Source: a virus. Taken from it: 33,871 nt of DNA. The notes beneath the pieces are model-generated. The model searched no databases. It was not told where the DNA came from and was given only the letters and a program-made list of their open reading frames with translations. The stretch covers positions 1 to 33,871 of IMG/VR virus record IMGVR_UViG_3300022752_000221, one strand, 5' to 3'. The number at the start of each line of letters is the position of its first letter. Position 1 is the first letter of the stretch. Position numbers and translations under genes: made by a program. This document shows, piece after piece, positions 1 to 7,908 of the stretch.

Positions 1-3
1 TCT

Positions 4-327
4 TTGAATGTAAAAAAAGAAATGCTTAATACAATGAAAGAGTTTACTCAATTATTGAGAGGAGGTGCAACACCACCACCACCAAGACCACAAGCACAAC
101 CACAAGAACCAACGCCACCACCATCAACTCCACAATATGAGTACACGCCATCGCATAATCCCGACACTAATGTGAATGATTTTGTGAATCAGATGACGGG
201 TTCTATTGTGCCACAAATTAAAAATGAAATGGATTATCAAGAGCCAATGGTAGTGGATAGTTCAGACGTAGAAGTGTTTGTAGAAAAGAAGAAGGTAAAA
301 AAAGGAAGACCATCTAAAAAGGCTTAA
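4..327 (+). CDS. Hypothetical Pro-rich protein with basic tail, possibly 5'-truncated
   Basis: I do not recognise this protein. It has a Pro/Gln-rich linker at about residues 23-48 and a lysine-rich tail ending in GRPSKKA, which resembles an AT-hook-like or nucleic-acid-binding tail. The frame is open to the window edge; the TTG at 4 is only the first possible start, and ATG codons at 22 and 34 are alternatives, so the true N-terminus may lie outside. The next gene starts inside its stop codon, which implies co-transcription with the packaging ATPase gene. A role near the packaged DNA is a guess from the basic tail and the position. Confidence 0.55.
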   Translation: MNVKKEMLNTMKEFTQLLRGGATPPPPRPQAQPQEPTPPPSTPQYEYTPSHNPDTNVNDFVNQMTGSIVPQIKNEMDYQEPMVVDSSDVEVFVEKKKVKKGRPSKKA

Positions 328-506
328 TGAAAAATTATACCATTTATGATAACGCTGATGGTGGGTTCACTATTTGGTGGACTCAATTTGATAAGTACAA
401 CAATCAGTACGTTAAAAAGAAAATGGTGGTGAATACTAAAGAAACTATGTTGATGTGGAAACGTAGATTAGAAAATGATGGTTATAAATTTGTAGGTAAA
501 TTATAG
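327..506 (+). CDS. Small hypothetical protein (59 aa)
   Basis: A 59-residue reading frame whose ATG overlaps the previous TAA by one base and which stops three bases before the packaging ATPase start. This tight spacing supports a real gene. The product is soluble and rich in aromatic and basic residues (WW at 17-18, MWKRR at 43-47). It contains YDNADG near residues 7-12, which weakly resembles the NADG peptide found in the capsid protein; that may be chance. The family is not recognised. Confidence 0.6.
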   Translation: MKNYTIYDNADGGFTIWWTQFDKYNNQYVKKKMVVNTKETMLMWKRRLENDGYKFVGKL

Positions 507-509
507 ACA

Positions 510-1358
510 ATGGCAAGAGAATGTAGAATAGTCATAGCGTGTGGTAAAAGAGGTGTCGGAAAAACCGTAGAAACAATCCGAGTAATCGATGAATACATAC
601 AAGGTAATCCCTCAAAAGGAATACCACCACGCAAAGCGTTGATTTTCGATGTGAATGATGAGTTCTCATCCTTTTGGTATTTTGGTGCAACAAGAAGCAT
701 CAAAGCGATTGCTATAAGAGATATTATGAAGTTTTCTATTCACCCAAATATTGAGGTAAGAAGGATAAGACCTTTTTGGGATGATGGAAAAAAAATGACC
801 ATCAATGATATGGCTGAAGTATTGGGTATTATACTTGACAACTATCGAAATGGATTATTATTGGTAGAGGATATAAACAAATACTTGAGTGATGCGATGC
901 CTTCAGATTTAATTGGGTCTTTGGCTACATCTCGTCACATTGGTTTGGATATTATAAGTCACTTTCAGAACATTGGAAGGGCGGGTAATCCGAAGTTATT
1001 AGGTAACTTGAATATGATACGTTTGCACAAGACAAACGACACCGTTGAACGTCATAAAAACAAATTTGAAGAGAAGACCGAAATACTACAAATTGCTGAA
1101 TACATAATCAACAAAAAATACTTTGATGGCGACACAAGATATTTCTTGTACGTTGATATTGAAAACATGAAGGTTCGTGGCAAATTCACTAAAGAAGAGG
1201 CTGAAGATGGTATTCACCAATACATTACCGAAAGATATGCTCGTATCGTATCTCCAATGCTACAATTAAGGGATAAAAAAGGTAAGAAAATACATACCGA
1301 AGAATCGGCTCTAAAGTCGGCTAATGAGAATTTAATGAGGGCATACTTCAATTTCTAA
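510..1358 (+). CDS. FtsK/HerA-type genome packaging ATPase
   Basis: A P-loop ATPase expected to pump the viral genome into a preformed capsid. The Walker A motif GKRGVGKT lies at residues 12-19 right after the first beta strand. A Walker B-like strand ends in acidic residues (LLLVED, 116-121). An SRH at 141-143 and a polar strand end at HFQ (151-153) fit the sensor region of packaging ATPases such as PRD1 P9 and PM2 P9. The 282-residue length suits that family and is far too short for a tailed-phage large terminase. It sits just upstream of the capsid gene, the usual neighbourhood in double-jelly-roll viruses. It could be a different P-loop ATPase, but context makes packaging the best call. 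Confidence 0.8.
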   Translation: MARECRIVIACGKRGVGKTVETIRVIDEYIQGNPSKGIPPRKALIFDVNDEFSSFWYFGATRSIKAIAIRDIMKFSIHPNIEVRRIRPFWDDGKKMTINDMAEVLGIILDNYRNGLLLVEDINKYLSDAMPSDLIGSLATSRHIGLDIISHFQNIGRAGNPKLLGNLNMIRLHKTNDTVERHKNKFEEKTEILQIAEYIINKKYFDGDTRYFLYVDIENMKVRGKFTKEEAEDGIHQYITERYARIVSPMLQLRDKKGKKIHTEESALKSANENLMRAYFNF

Positions 1359-1401
1359 AAATTATTTTTTAAATGGAGTCCACCTCCATCCTATACAAAA
1401 A

Positions 1402-1431
1402 AGGACTTTAACCCCTAAAGTCCTCTTATTT
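1402..1431 (+). terminator. Rho-independent-like hairpin after the ATPase gene
   Basis: A perfect 9-bp stem (AGGACTTTA at 1402-1410 with TAAAGTCCT at 1416-1424) and a 5-base loop are followed by a weak T-rich stretch. It lies about 45 bases after the ATPase stop and would separate ATPase transcription from the capsid unit. Confidence 0.6.
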
Positions 1432-1479
1432 TGATGACCTCTCTTTGTTTACTTAAATAAAATAGTGATAATAGTATAA

Positions 1480-1507
1480 TACATTTGATACGCAAATGTT
1501 TTTATAG
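1480..1507 (+). promoter_or_regulatory. TANNTTTG box overlapping a hairpin upstream of the capsid gene
   Basis: TACATTTG at 1480-1487 matches the Bacteroidota -7 box, but no TTG lies 17-23 bases upstream. The same bases form a perfect 7-bp inverted repeat (ACATTTG 1481-1487, CAAATGT 1493-1499) followed by TTTTTAT. It could be a promoter, an operator or a weak terminator. Its place in the 367-base gap before the capsid gene makes a control role plausible. Confidence 0.35.
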
Positions 1508-1560
1508 GCTCGTGTCATAAAAACGCAAACAAAAAGTTTTTACCCTTAAATTATCTAAAA

Positions 1561-1677
1561 ATGAATTGGAAGCAATTAGGAGTCGATGTTTTAGTAGTAG
1601 TGGTTGGTGTACTTGTAGCAATGAAAGTTAAAGAACAACTTGATAGAGCAAGTGTATCATCACCTTCGAGAAAATAA
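1561..1677 (+). CDS. Tiny single-pass membrane protein (38 aa)
   Basis: A 38-residue frame with a strongly hydrophobic segment at about residues 8-21 (valine and leucine rich) and a basic C-terminal tail. It starts with ATG after an A-rich leader typical of this genome and ends 49 bases before the capsid gene. Small membrane proteins are abundant in the virions of membrane-containing viruses, and this one probably belongs to the internal membrane. The precise role is unknown. Confidence 0.6.
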   Translation: MNWKQLGVDVLVVVVGVLVAMKVKEQLDRASVSSPSRK

Positions 1678-1725
1678 CAAACAACAAAAAAGAAACAATT
1701 TTAAAAACCCATAAATTTTAACACT

Positions 1726-2475
1726 ATGTCTTATATCAGACAATACATGCAAAACGCAAGAAATTTTGCAAACGAAAATTACTTAAACGCTGATGGTTTC
1801 ATCGATGATGATACATCTTACTTCACGGGTAACGATGATTTCTTCAATGCTGATGGAATGCCAATGGCAAGTATGCCACAAGCGTCAGTACCAACATCAC
1901 AACCTTACATCATTACTATCTCTAACGCATCAGCGACTTCGGTTAGTAACTTTGATGTTTTGGGTGCTTATCAGTACTTACAAAATACAGGTTTTAACTC
2001 GTCTACGGGTAACTTGCTTATTAGTGGTATCACTATTTCAAGTGGTATCTCTAACGTAACTTACCAACAATTCTTGTACCAATCAATGAACTCTCCTTTC
2101 AGCGTAGGTTTGACTTACGTTCAATCAATCGGAGGTTCTACAGCACAAATTACTCAACCGATGACGTTGAATACTCAAGATGCTAATGGTAACCAAGCGT
2201 TAAAGGCAATCATTGTTACGATTGACCCTTATCAACAGCAGACGGGAGTTGTAGCGGTTAAGCAACTTTATCGTATCGATGGTTATACAAAAATCACTAT
2301 CGCAACGATATTACCAAGTGTTGTTTTCCAACTTCAATTCTACCCTGCTGATAACATCAACCTTGCAAGAGGATTGAGTGGTCGTCCTGCTTCTCGTCAA
2401 TATGGTAACCCTAAAATCGTAAAAGATTCGGTTAGCGTAATCGGTGGAGATGTAGTTAGGGCTCGTTTGGGATAA
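1726..2475 (+). CDS. Major capsid protein candidate (jelly-roll type)
   Basis: A 249-residue protein. Residues 1-50 are acidic and low in hydrophobics, with two copies of a peptide (NYLNADG 18-24, DFFNADG 38-44). Residues 52 onward are rich in beta-branched and polar residues, as expected for a jelly-roll fold. The gene lies next to the packaging ATPase and has its own strong terminator, consistent with a highly expressed product. Its size is close to that of the PM2 capsid protein (269 aa). Its C-terminal part, about residues 112-215, is clearly similar to the 156-residue protein at 19992-20462, including shared GNQ-L and TIDP-Q-Q blocks. Whether it has one or two jelly rolls cannot be settled by eye. 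Assignment is from context, composition and paralogy. Confidence 0.72.
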   Translation: MSYIRQYMQNARNFANENYLNADGFIDDDTSYFTGNDDFFNADGMPMASMPQASVPTSQPYIITISNASATSVSNFDVLGAYQYLQNTGFNSSTGNLLISGITISSGISNVTYQQFLYQSMNSPFSVGLTYVQSIGGSTAQITQPMTLNTQDANGNQALKAIIVTIDPYQQQTGVVAVKQLYRIDGYTKITIATILPSVVFQLQFYPADNINLARGLSGRPASRQYGNPKIVKDSVSVIGGDVVRARLG

Positions 2476-2502
2476 TAAAATAACCCGACATATATAACAA
2501 CT

Positions 2503-2544
2503 AAAAGGGGGTGGTGGGATTAAATTTTCCCCTACCCCTTTTTT
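2503..2544 (+). terminator. Strong terminator after the capsid gene
   Basis: A G-rich arm (about 2504-2519) pairs with the C-rich arm TTTTCCCCTACCCC (2525-2538), followed by TTTTTT (2539-2544). It lies 28 bases after the capsid stop and probably isolates a highly expressed capsid transcript. Confidence 0.7.
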
Positions 2545-2558
2545 AAATTAAAAAAGTA

Positions 2559-2954
2559 ATGGATTTATATACATACGTTGCGTCAAGCAATCCTTATCAA
2601 GCAAAAGCCATTCTACACAAGTATGGTTACTCTATTAGAGATGTAAAAACTCAAAGTGATTTGGGTAATTGTCTTAAAAGTTTAGTCGCCTATGAGGGTG
2701 AAGACGCTTTTCATGACATCCTTGATAGTCACCCCGACAAAGGGATTATGATGGAGGTTTACTCAAAGCAAATGATAAAACCCGAAGAGTCAAAAAAATG
2801 TAATTGTAATGGTAACTCTTGTTCATGCAATAGAGAGCATTACTTTTTAAATGCAAGTGGTAGCGATACTACAAGCAAATCGGTAAGAGAAACAAGCATT
2901 TACATAATGGCTGCGGCACTACTATTAGCCGCGGCAATAATCGTTAAAAAATAA
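2559..2954 (+). CDS. Cys-cluster, C-terminally anchored virion protein with NASG motif
   Basis: Residues 1-75 look like a soluble helical domain. A cluster CNCNGNSCSC (81-90) could bind metal or form disulfides. It is followed directly by HYFLNASG (94-101), a version of the peptide found twice in the capsid protein N-terminus. One membrane segment lies at about 114-128 before a KK end, so the protein is tail-anchored. It is the first gene of the long run of small membrane proteins after the capsid gene. No family is recognised; a minor virion protein attached to the internal membrane is likely. Confidence 0.65.
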   Translation: MDLYTYVASSNPYQAKAILHKYGYSIRDVKTQSDLGNCLKSLVAYEGEDAFHDILDSHPDKGIMMEVYSKQMIKPEESKKCNCNGNSCSCNREHYFLNASGSDTTSKSVRETSIYIMAAALLLAAAIIVKK

Positions 2955-2964
2955 AAATTCAGAT

Positions 2965-3594
2965 ATGACTCATAATCAAGCACAACAAGGCGAAGAATTG
3001 GTAACAAGGGCGATTGCTCTTATGTCAGAGTATGACAAACCAACTTTATTAGAAATATTAAAACGTAGTGGTTCTCTTGTAACCGAGTTGTCATCACAAC
3101 AAGAAATACTTGATGCCTCGTTCAAAGCGTTGAAGGATAGCGAGAGATTCAGACAAGACCTTTTGGATTATATCAAAGCAACTACAAGTGAAAGTGGTGA
3201 TGCTAACTTTTCTTATGTTGATGGTAAAAAAGTTAATTGGCTTACAAAATTATTCGCATCTAAAGAAGGGGGAACTCGTGTTGGTAATGGTTTAAAAAAT
3301 ATTTTCAGTCAAGAAAACATTTCAGCGTTGGCGGGAGCGGGAATTATGTATGCAACTACACGCTTACAAGATTCGGCTTCAAAAAAAGGAAACCAACAAG
3401 CCATAGATTATAAAAACGCTGAAGCAAACTCATACCTTGCACAAGAAAGAGCAAACTTATCAACATCTCAAGGTGGTGGTGGTACAACTCCTCCTCCTTC
3501 ATCACAAACACCTAAATGGGTTTTACCCGTAGCCATCGGTGGTGGTGTTCTCGTTATTGGAGTTATTTTGTATTTCGTATTCAAAAAAAAATAA
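2965..3594 (+). CDS. C-terminally anchored virion protein with helical ectodomain
   Basis: A 209-residue protein. Residues 1-75 are predicted helical and polar. DANFSYVDG (79-87) matches the recurring virion peptide. A Gly/Ala-rich segment at about 122-130 is followed by a flexible Gly/Pro-rich linker (about 171-185). One membrane segment (about 188-206) ends in FKKK. This tail-anchored layout recurs in the neighbouring genes. Short intergenic gaps (10 and 11 bases) indicate an operon. The family is unknown. Confidence 0.65.
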   Translation: MTHNQAQQGEELVTRAIALMSEYDKPTLLEILKRSGSLVTELSSQQEILDASFKALKDSERFRQDLLDYIKATTSESGDANFSYVDGKKVNWLTKLFASKEGGTRVGNGLKNIFSQENISALAGAGIMYATTRLQDSASKKGNQQAIDYKNAEANSYLAQERANLSTSQGGGGTTPPPSSQTPKWVLPVAIGGGVLVIGVILYFVFKKK

Positions 3595-3605
3595 AAAATT
3601 AAAAC

Positions 3606-4043
3606 ATGGAAAAAGCAACATTTGTAAATGACAATAAATACTCTAATGTTACGGGGGCGTATTCACCTTTATTCGATGATGTAAGACAAAAACGTAATAA
3701 AGCATTGCTAAAAAAGAAGGCTGATGCCGCTTATGAACAAGCCGAATATGATAAGAAAATGGCTAAAATAAAATTAGACCAAGCAACTTCTCAAAGCGAT
3801 ATTGCAAGAGCAACTGCCGAGTATGAACAAGCCAAAGCCGATTCAAGAAAAGCAAAAATGGAACAAACTAAAGCCGACCTTGAACAAAAGGACTTAGAAT
3901 ACCAAGCAAAAAAGTTAGAAGAGGCTAATAACCCAACGCCAACACCAACGCCAACACCTTCTTTTATGGAAAAGAACAAAAATTATATTTTAATTGGTGG
4001 TGCTTTGCTTGTTGGTGCGTTTTTGTATTTCAGAAAAAAATAA
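3606..4043 (+). CDS. Coiled-coil tail-anchored virion protein
   Basis: Residues 28-110 are almost entirely Ala/Lys/Glu/Gln with heptad-like spacing, a long coiled coil. A Pro-Thr linker (about 111-118) precedes a single C-terminal membrane segment (about 127-142) ending in RKK. A tail-anchored rod could bridge membrane and capsid. No family is recognised. Confidence 0.65.
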   Translation: MEKATFVNDNKYSNVTGAYSPLFDDVRQKRNKALLKKKADAAYEQAEYDKKMAKIKLDQATSQSDIARATAEYEQAKADSRKAKMEQTKADLEQKDLEYQAKKLEEANNPTPTPTPTPSFMEKNKNYILIGGALLVGAFLYFRKK

Positions 4044-4049
4044 TCTACT

Positions 4050-4277
4050 ATGGCTACTTATGGTCAAGACTTGTTAGACAAAATAAATGTCAACAAGAAT
4101 AAAGATGCTAACGACATCATTAAAGAACAAACTAAAGGTACTATGAGAGGTAGTGCAATAGGTTTGTTTTTAGGTTTATACTTTGCTCATACGAGGAATT
4201 TCAGCCTTGTAATTGGGGCGGGTGTGGGTGCTTTAGTTGGTGGATTTATTACAAAACAATTTTTAAAAGTAGATTGA
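4050..4277 (+). CDS. Small glycine-zipper membrane protein (75 aa)
   Basis: After about 30 polar N-terminal residues come two hydrophobic stretches (about 32-46 and 52-69) rich in spaced glycines, which resembles a glycine-zipper hairpin. Such proteins often oligomerise in membranes. It lies 6 bases after the previous gene and 1 base before the next. It is probably a structural protein of the virion membrane or part of a channel for DNA delivery; the sequence does not decide which. Confidence 0.6.
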   Translation: MATYGQDLLDKINVNKNKDANDIIKEQTKGTMRGSAIGLFLGLYFAHTRNFSLVIGAGVGALVGGFITKQFLKVD

Positions 4278-4278
4278 T

Positions 4279-4449
4279 ATGGAAAAGACACAAATAGGTA
4301 GTACACTTGGTACAATAGGAATTGTAGGTGGTATGTTTTACGCTATGAAACAAAACAAAGGTTTTATGGGTTACGCCACTTTTGGTTTATTATTTGGATT
4401 AGGTGGATTATTAATAGGAAATGCTTTAGAGAAGTTTTACGAAAACTAA
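4279..4449 (+). CDS. Small two-pass membrane protein (56 aa)
   Basis: A 56-residue frame beginning one base after the previous stop. Two hydrophobic segments (about 8-23 and 31-48) with repeated Gly spacing resemble the preceding 75-residue protein, so the two may act as a pair in the viral membrane. No family is recognised. Confidence 0.6.
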   Translation: MEKTQIGSTLGTIGIVGGMFYAMKQNKGFMGYATFGLLFGLGGLLIGNALEKFYEN

Positions 4450-4470
4450 AATTTGTTTTAATTTTATAAC

Positions 4471-4764
4471 ATGGAAAAAAGTTATAACCAAAAATGGAAG
4501 GAGAGTGGTACAACTCTTACTTATAAAGAATGGAGAAAAAGAGAAGACGAAAAGATGGCAAGTTTTGGTGGTGTTAGTCCAAAAAACTCATTAACCTCTG
4601 ATAAGTCATTTCTTGAAACAAAACAAAAGATGAGTGAGGAAGGTGGTTATAAAACCGACACCCCAAATAAAACAACGTTTGGAATTAAAAATTATATTTT
4701 AGTGTTGGGTGGCTTAATTATAGTTAGTGCCATCGCATACAAAATTTACAAAAAAAATAAGTAA
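4471..4764 (+). CDS. Tail-anchored virion protein (97 aa)
   Basis: A polar, charged N-terminal region of about 70 residues is followed by one membrane segment (about 75-90) and a KIYKKNK end. It shares the tail-anchored plan of its neighbours. The next gene begins one base after its stop. The function is unknown. Confidence 0.6.
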   Translation: MEKSYNQKWKESGTTLTYKEWRKREDEKMASFGGVSPKNSLTSDKSFLETKQKMSEEGGYKTDTPNKTTFGIKNYILVLGGLIIVSAIAYKIYKKNK

Positions 4765-4765
4765 G

Positions 4766-5047
4766 ATGAAGACAAAAAATATTCTTTTGTTAGGTGCTTT
4801 AGCGTTAGTTGGTTATATGATTTATAAAAGAGCAAAGAAGCCAAAAGCATCAATAGTTGAGCCACAAGTGGATGAGTCGGCTAATTTAGAAGAGAAAAAA
4901 ACAATCGTTTTAGATTTAAGACAACAACCAAGACTCAATAAAAGACAAAGGTATCTTAAGTCTTTTCAAAAAGGATATGACGCAAGACAACAAAGTACAA
5001 TAGCACCACCAATGGTGACAATAAAACCTTTTGTAAATGATTTATAA
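4766..5047 (+). CDS. N-terminally anchored virion protein (93 aa)
   Basis: I place the start at the ATG at 4766, because the longer frame would run 39 bases into the previous gene and lose the usual N-terminal anchor. It has KTKN then a hydrophobic segment (about 6-19) and a basic YKRAKKPK stop-transfer stretch, followed by a polar tail. Its end overlaps the metallopeptidase gene by 11 bases, so the two may be translationally coupled. Confidence 0.6.
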   Translation: MKTKNILLLGALALVGYMIYKRAKKPKASIVEPQVDESANLEEKKTIVLDLRQQPRLNKRQRYLKSFQKGYDARQQSTIAPPMVTIKPFVNDL

Positions 5048-5822
5048 GTTACCAACGAGATACGAGGAGTTCACCTTGTTAATTAAGATAAAAACGCCAA
5101 AACCCGAAAAGATACACTTAAAGGTTTATGACGAATATCTTAAAAACACAATATTCACAAATAGATGGAAAACCATTAATGGTGAATGTTCTTTTTTTGT
5201 GCGTATGCCAATTAGTGGAAAAAGTGCCTTAATAAAAGTTTGGAATGATAGGATTGGCGACAACAAGGAAGAAGACAATTCATTTGAGGTTGTTGAAATC
5301 AAGAAACTACCATTAGAAAAAAGATTGGATGTGCTTGATTTTACAAATTCAACGTTGAGGTCGTTCATTAATTTTTGTACAAGGTTTTGTTTCAATGCGG
5401 GTCATTTGTCATCGGGTACTTATGTATCATCTGATGGCAAGTTTACTATTGAGTACGTTCCTACTATCATAAGTAGTAAGAGTGGTAAAGAACTCGAAAC
5501 CCCTGCTCGTATCAACAAGGATTCGGGAAGGATTCAAGTTTCTCAAAAGAAAATGATTCCCGACACTATTCCAATGAGAATGGCTATATTGCTACACGAG
5601 TATAGTCACTTCTATGTTAATAAGGATATTGACAATGAGAGTGAGGCTGACTTGAATGGCTTACTTATCTATTTGGGATTAGGTTACCCAAGATTTGAAG
5701 GTCATGAAGCGTTCTTAAAAACTTTTATCAACACACCTACCGAGCAAAACAAGGTGAGGTATGACAAGATTAAAGCGTTTATTGACGATTTTGAAAAAAA
5801 CAACTATATCGTTTACGAATAA
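5037..5822 (+). CDS. HExxH zinc metallopeptidase-like protein
   Basis: The motif HEYSH at residues 187-191 lies in a hydrophobic helix and is followed 9-13 residues later by NESEAD (200-205), which supplies candidate Glu/Asp third ligands. This matches the HExxH...E arrangement of gluzincin-like zinc peptidases. Residues 1-95 look like a beta-rich accessory domain. There is no signal peptide or membrane segment, and the gene is embedded in the virion operon, overlapping the previous gene. Two roles fit: a maturation protease for virion proteins, or a virion-borne enzyme acting during entry. The exact peptidase family is not recognised. Confidence 0.65.
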   Translation: MIYKLPTRYEEFTLLIKIKTPKPEKIHLKVYDEYLKNTIFTNRWKTINGECSFFVRMPISGKSALIKVWNDRIGDNKEEDNSFEVVEIKKLPLEKRLDVLDFTNSTLRSFINFCTRFCFNAGHLSSGTYVSSDGKFTIEYVPTIISSKSGKELETPARINKDSGRIQVSQKKMIPDTIPMRMAILLHEYSHFYVNKDIDNESEADLNGLLIYLGLGYPRFEGHEAFLKTFINTPTEQNKVRYDKIKAFIDDFEKNNYIVYE

Positions 5823-5832
5823 AAAATACACA

Positions 5833-6387
5833 ATGTCAAACAAAGCATTTGAAGTTTATAAGGGTTTACCATCATGGGCAAAAGGAGTTGTTGTTATTGG
5901 TGGAATAGCAATAGTTTATTTCACTACAAAGTCTTTTTTAAAGAGAATTAAACAATCGGCTGAAAAGAAAAAAGATATGGAGGTTGTTGTTGAGCAAAAG
6001 AAAGAGTTAGATACACTCGTTAAAAATGGTGTTTATCCTACATTTTCGGGTTCACAATATAAGGCTTGGGCTGATGCTTTACAAAAACAATTTGATGGAT
6101 GCGACCCAAGTATAAGAATACCATTGTTAGCACCAACATCTCTTTGGAATAGTCAATGGAGTGGAAGTGGTGCAAAATTTGTAAACATAATTTATAAATT
6201 TAAAAACGATGCTGATTTTTTACAATTAAGTCAAGCGTATGGTGTGAGAACTTATGACCAATGTGGATGGGGAACGGGTAATTTTACGGGTTCTTTAGCA
6301 GCGGCGATTTCAGATGAGTTAGATGAAAGTGAAATAAATGCAATAAATCAAGCATTAAGTAAACAAGGCATAAAATATAAATTTTAA
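5833..6387 (+). CDS. N-terminally anchored virion protein (184 aa)
   Basis: The start is set at the ATG at 5833, after the upstream stop and an A-rich leader; the longer frame from 5761 would overlap the metallopeptidase gene heavily. One membrane segment (about 16-34) is followed by a charged helix and a soluble domain of about 130 residues containing NSQWSGSGAKF and CGWGTGNFTGS. The family is not recognised. The layout suggests a membrane-anchored virion protein with an outward or inward facing domain. Confidence 0.65.
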   Translation: MSNKAFEVYKGLPSWAKGVVVIGGIAIVYFTTKSFLKRIKQSAEKKKDMEVVVEQKKELDTLVKNGVYPTFSGSQYKAWADALQKQFDGCDPSIRIPLLAPTSLWNSQWSGSGAKFVNIIYKFKNDADFLQLSQAYGVRTYDQCGWGTGNFTGSLAAAISDELDESEINAINQALSKQGIKYKF

Positions 6388-6399
6388 AAAATATACACT

Positions 6400-6963
6400 A
6401 TGGGATTAGAAATGATTGAACAAAGCGAAATGAGTGCTTTATCACCAAGTAGATTGGGTGATAAGTGCTTTATCAATGATAACAATGACAACAACTTCAG
6501 CAACTTTACTTTGCGTAGTCACAAGTATTTTGATAAAAAAAGGTCACAAAATGATGCGTCTAATGTTCCAAATCAATGGGTAATAGACGCAACTAAAGAA
6601 AATGATTGTGATTACTTGCAAGATAGATTGATTGCAATACAAAATGCTATCGAAGTGGAATTAAGTTCAGCACCAAGTAAAGCAAGAATACAAAATGTTG
6701 TTGGTGCATTAAAAAATGCTGAAGCAAATTACAAGAACAAAATTTCAACATTGAAATGTGTTCAAAAACAACAAGCATCTGATTTGCAAAAGCAAAAGGA
6801 AGATACTTTGGCTGAAATAAATAAAGCAAGTGCATCATCACCCGATTTAACACAAGCACCTATAAGTGGTGGTAACAAGACAACTAAATATCTTATGTAT
6901 GGTATTGGTGGTGTTGTTGTTTTAGTTACTTTAGTTATTGTAATTAAAGCGTTAAAAAAGTAA
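6400..6963 (+). CDS. Tail-anchored virion protein (187 aa)
   Basis: A polar Asn-rich N-terminal region contains NNFSNFT (about 29-35), a weak relative of the recurring NF-x-N peptide. A helical middle region (about 70-140) includes two Cys-containing stretches. One membrane segment (about 165-183) ends in KALKK. The next gene starts one base after the stop. Confidence 0.62.
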   Translation: MGLEMIEQSEMSALSPSRLGDKCFINDNNDNNFSNFTLRSHKYFDKKRSQNDASNVPNQWVIDATKENDCDYLQDRLIAIQNAIEVELSSAPSKARIQNVVGALKNAEANYKNKISTLKCVQKQQASDLQKQKEDTLAEINKASASSPDLTQAPISGGNKTTKYLMYGIGGVVVLVTLVIVIKALKK

Positions 6964-6964
6964 A

Positions 6965-7465
6965 ATGAAAAAAGCACTTTTGATAATAGGTGGTTTAGGT
7001 CTTTTAGGGTTTGGTTTGTATAAATACTTTACATACCAAGCCAAAAAACTATTAGAATTTGATTGGTCATTTTCGGGAATCAAGATAAACAAGTTATCTC
7101 TAAATGAACTAAACATTGTCCTTACTATCAGATTTATAAGTAAGGCTGACATTGAAGCGAAAGTCGAAAAGTTATACTTGGATTTGTATTTGATGGGAGT
7201 TAGGGTTGGTTACATTAATGAGGACAAACCCTTCATAATTCCCGCTCGTGGTTCTTCAGACATACCCCTAAACATATCAATTAATCCACAAATCATTTTT
7301 AAAAACATAATTGATGTAACTTCGGGTATTGGAAAGAATAAAGACGTTATGTTTAAATTTGATGGTTTCGCAAAAATAAAAAGTGGTTTTGTATCTACTA
7401 CGTTACCAATCACTTATGAAACATCAATCAAACAATACTTGGCAAGTATTATACCTACTAAATAA
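6965..7465 (+). CDS. Anchored protein with LEA14/WHy-like domain
   Basis: An N-terminal membrane segment (about 3-19) is followed by a beta-rich region of about 140 residues with the pattern of LEA_2/WHy domains: a strand giving LTIRF near residue 45, a conserved-looking GV-VG-IN turn, PFIIPARGSSDIPLNISI, and a final strand ending TLPITYE. WHy domains are immunoglobulin-like beta sandwiches found in stress and membrane-associated proteins and occur in small numbers in phage genomes. Here it is probably a membrane-tethered structural or adhesion module in the virion. The domain call is by eye. Confidence 0.55.
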   Translation: MKKALLIIGGLGLLGFGLYKYFTYQAKKLLEFDWSFSGIKINKLSLNELNIVLTIRFISKADIEAKVEKLYLDLYLMGVRVGYINEDKPFIIPARGSSDIPLNISINPQIIFKNIIDVTSGIGKNKDVMFKFDGFAKIKSGFVSTTLPITYETSIKQYLASIIPTK

Positions 7466-7483
7466 CAATTAAAACCGATTAAA

Positions 7484-7897
7484 ATGCTCGATTTCATTAC
7501 TGAAAAATTCACCGACATCGTATCTAAATGTTTGGAGAGAAATGCAAAAGAATTAAACACTCAAAAGAAAAACGTACAACTCGTTTTTAAATTAGGACAA
7601 GATGGAGAAGCCGAATACCTAATAACTAAAGATTACACCAATGTAAAGGTTCTCGATTTTATGGAGGTATTAGGAGTTAGGATTGATTTCAAAGGGTATA
7701 GTTTTTTTGTACCCAATTTTATAAAAGGTGCTTTGAATAGATTTTGTGAGAGTGATAATATAGAAACAAGTAAAGTAAGCGTTGTAACATATTTTAATGA
7801 TAAGGAAATGGTGATGTGGTTATACAATGGCAATCAATATGTAAAACAAGTTGAGTTAGAGTCATTGTTTAATACCGAAGACATCCTTTCTGAATAA
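7484..7897 (+). CDS. Hypothetical soluble protein (137 aa)
   Basis: No signal peptide or membrane segment is present, unlike its neighbours. Predicted mixed alpha/beta. The start follows an A-rich leader after the upstream stop. It sits between the anchored virion block and the small beta-rich genes before the spike, so it may be a spike-base or assembly protein. The family is not recognised. Confidence 0.55.
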   Translation: MLDFITEKFTDIVSKCLERNAKELNTQKKNVQLVFKLGQDGEAEYLITKDYTNVKVLDFMEVLGVRIDFKGYSFFVPNFIKGALNRFCESDNIETSKVSVVTYFNDKEMVMWLYNGNQYVKQVELESLFNTEDILSE

Positions 7898-7908
7898 AAC
7901 ATAAATTA

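Noticed and set aside
482-703. A minus-strand open frame inside the ATPase gene
   Set aside because: It is an antisense shadow of a gene with clear Walker motifs and normal spacing.
3950-3960. CCAACGCCAACACC repeats as a CRISPR or microsatellite feature
   Set aside because: They encode a Pro-Thr linker in the 3606-4043 gene.
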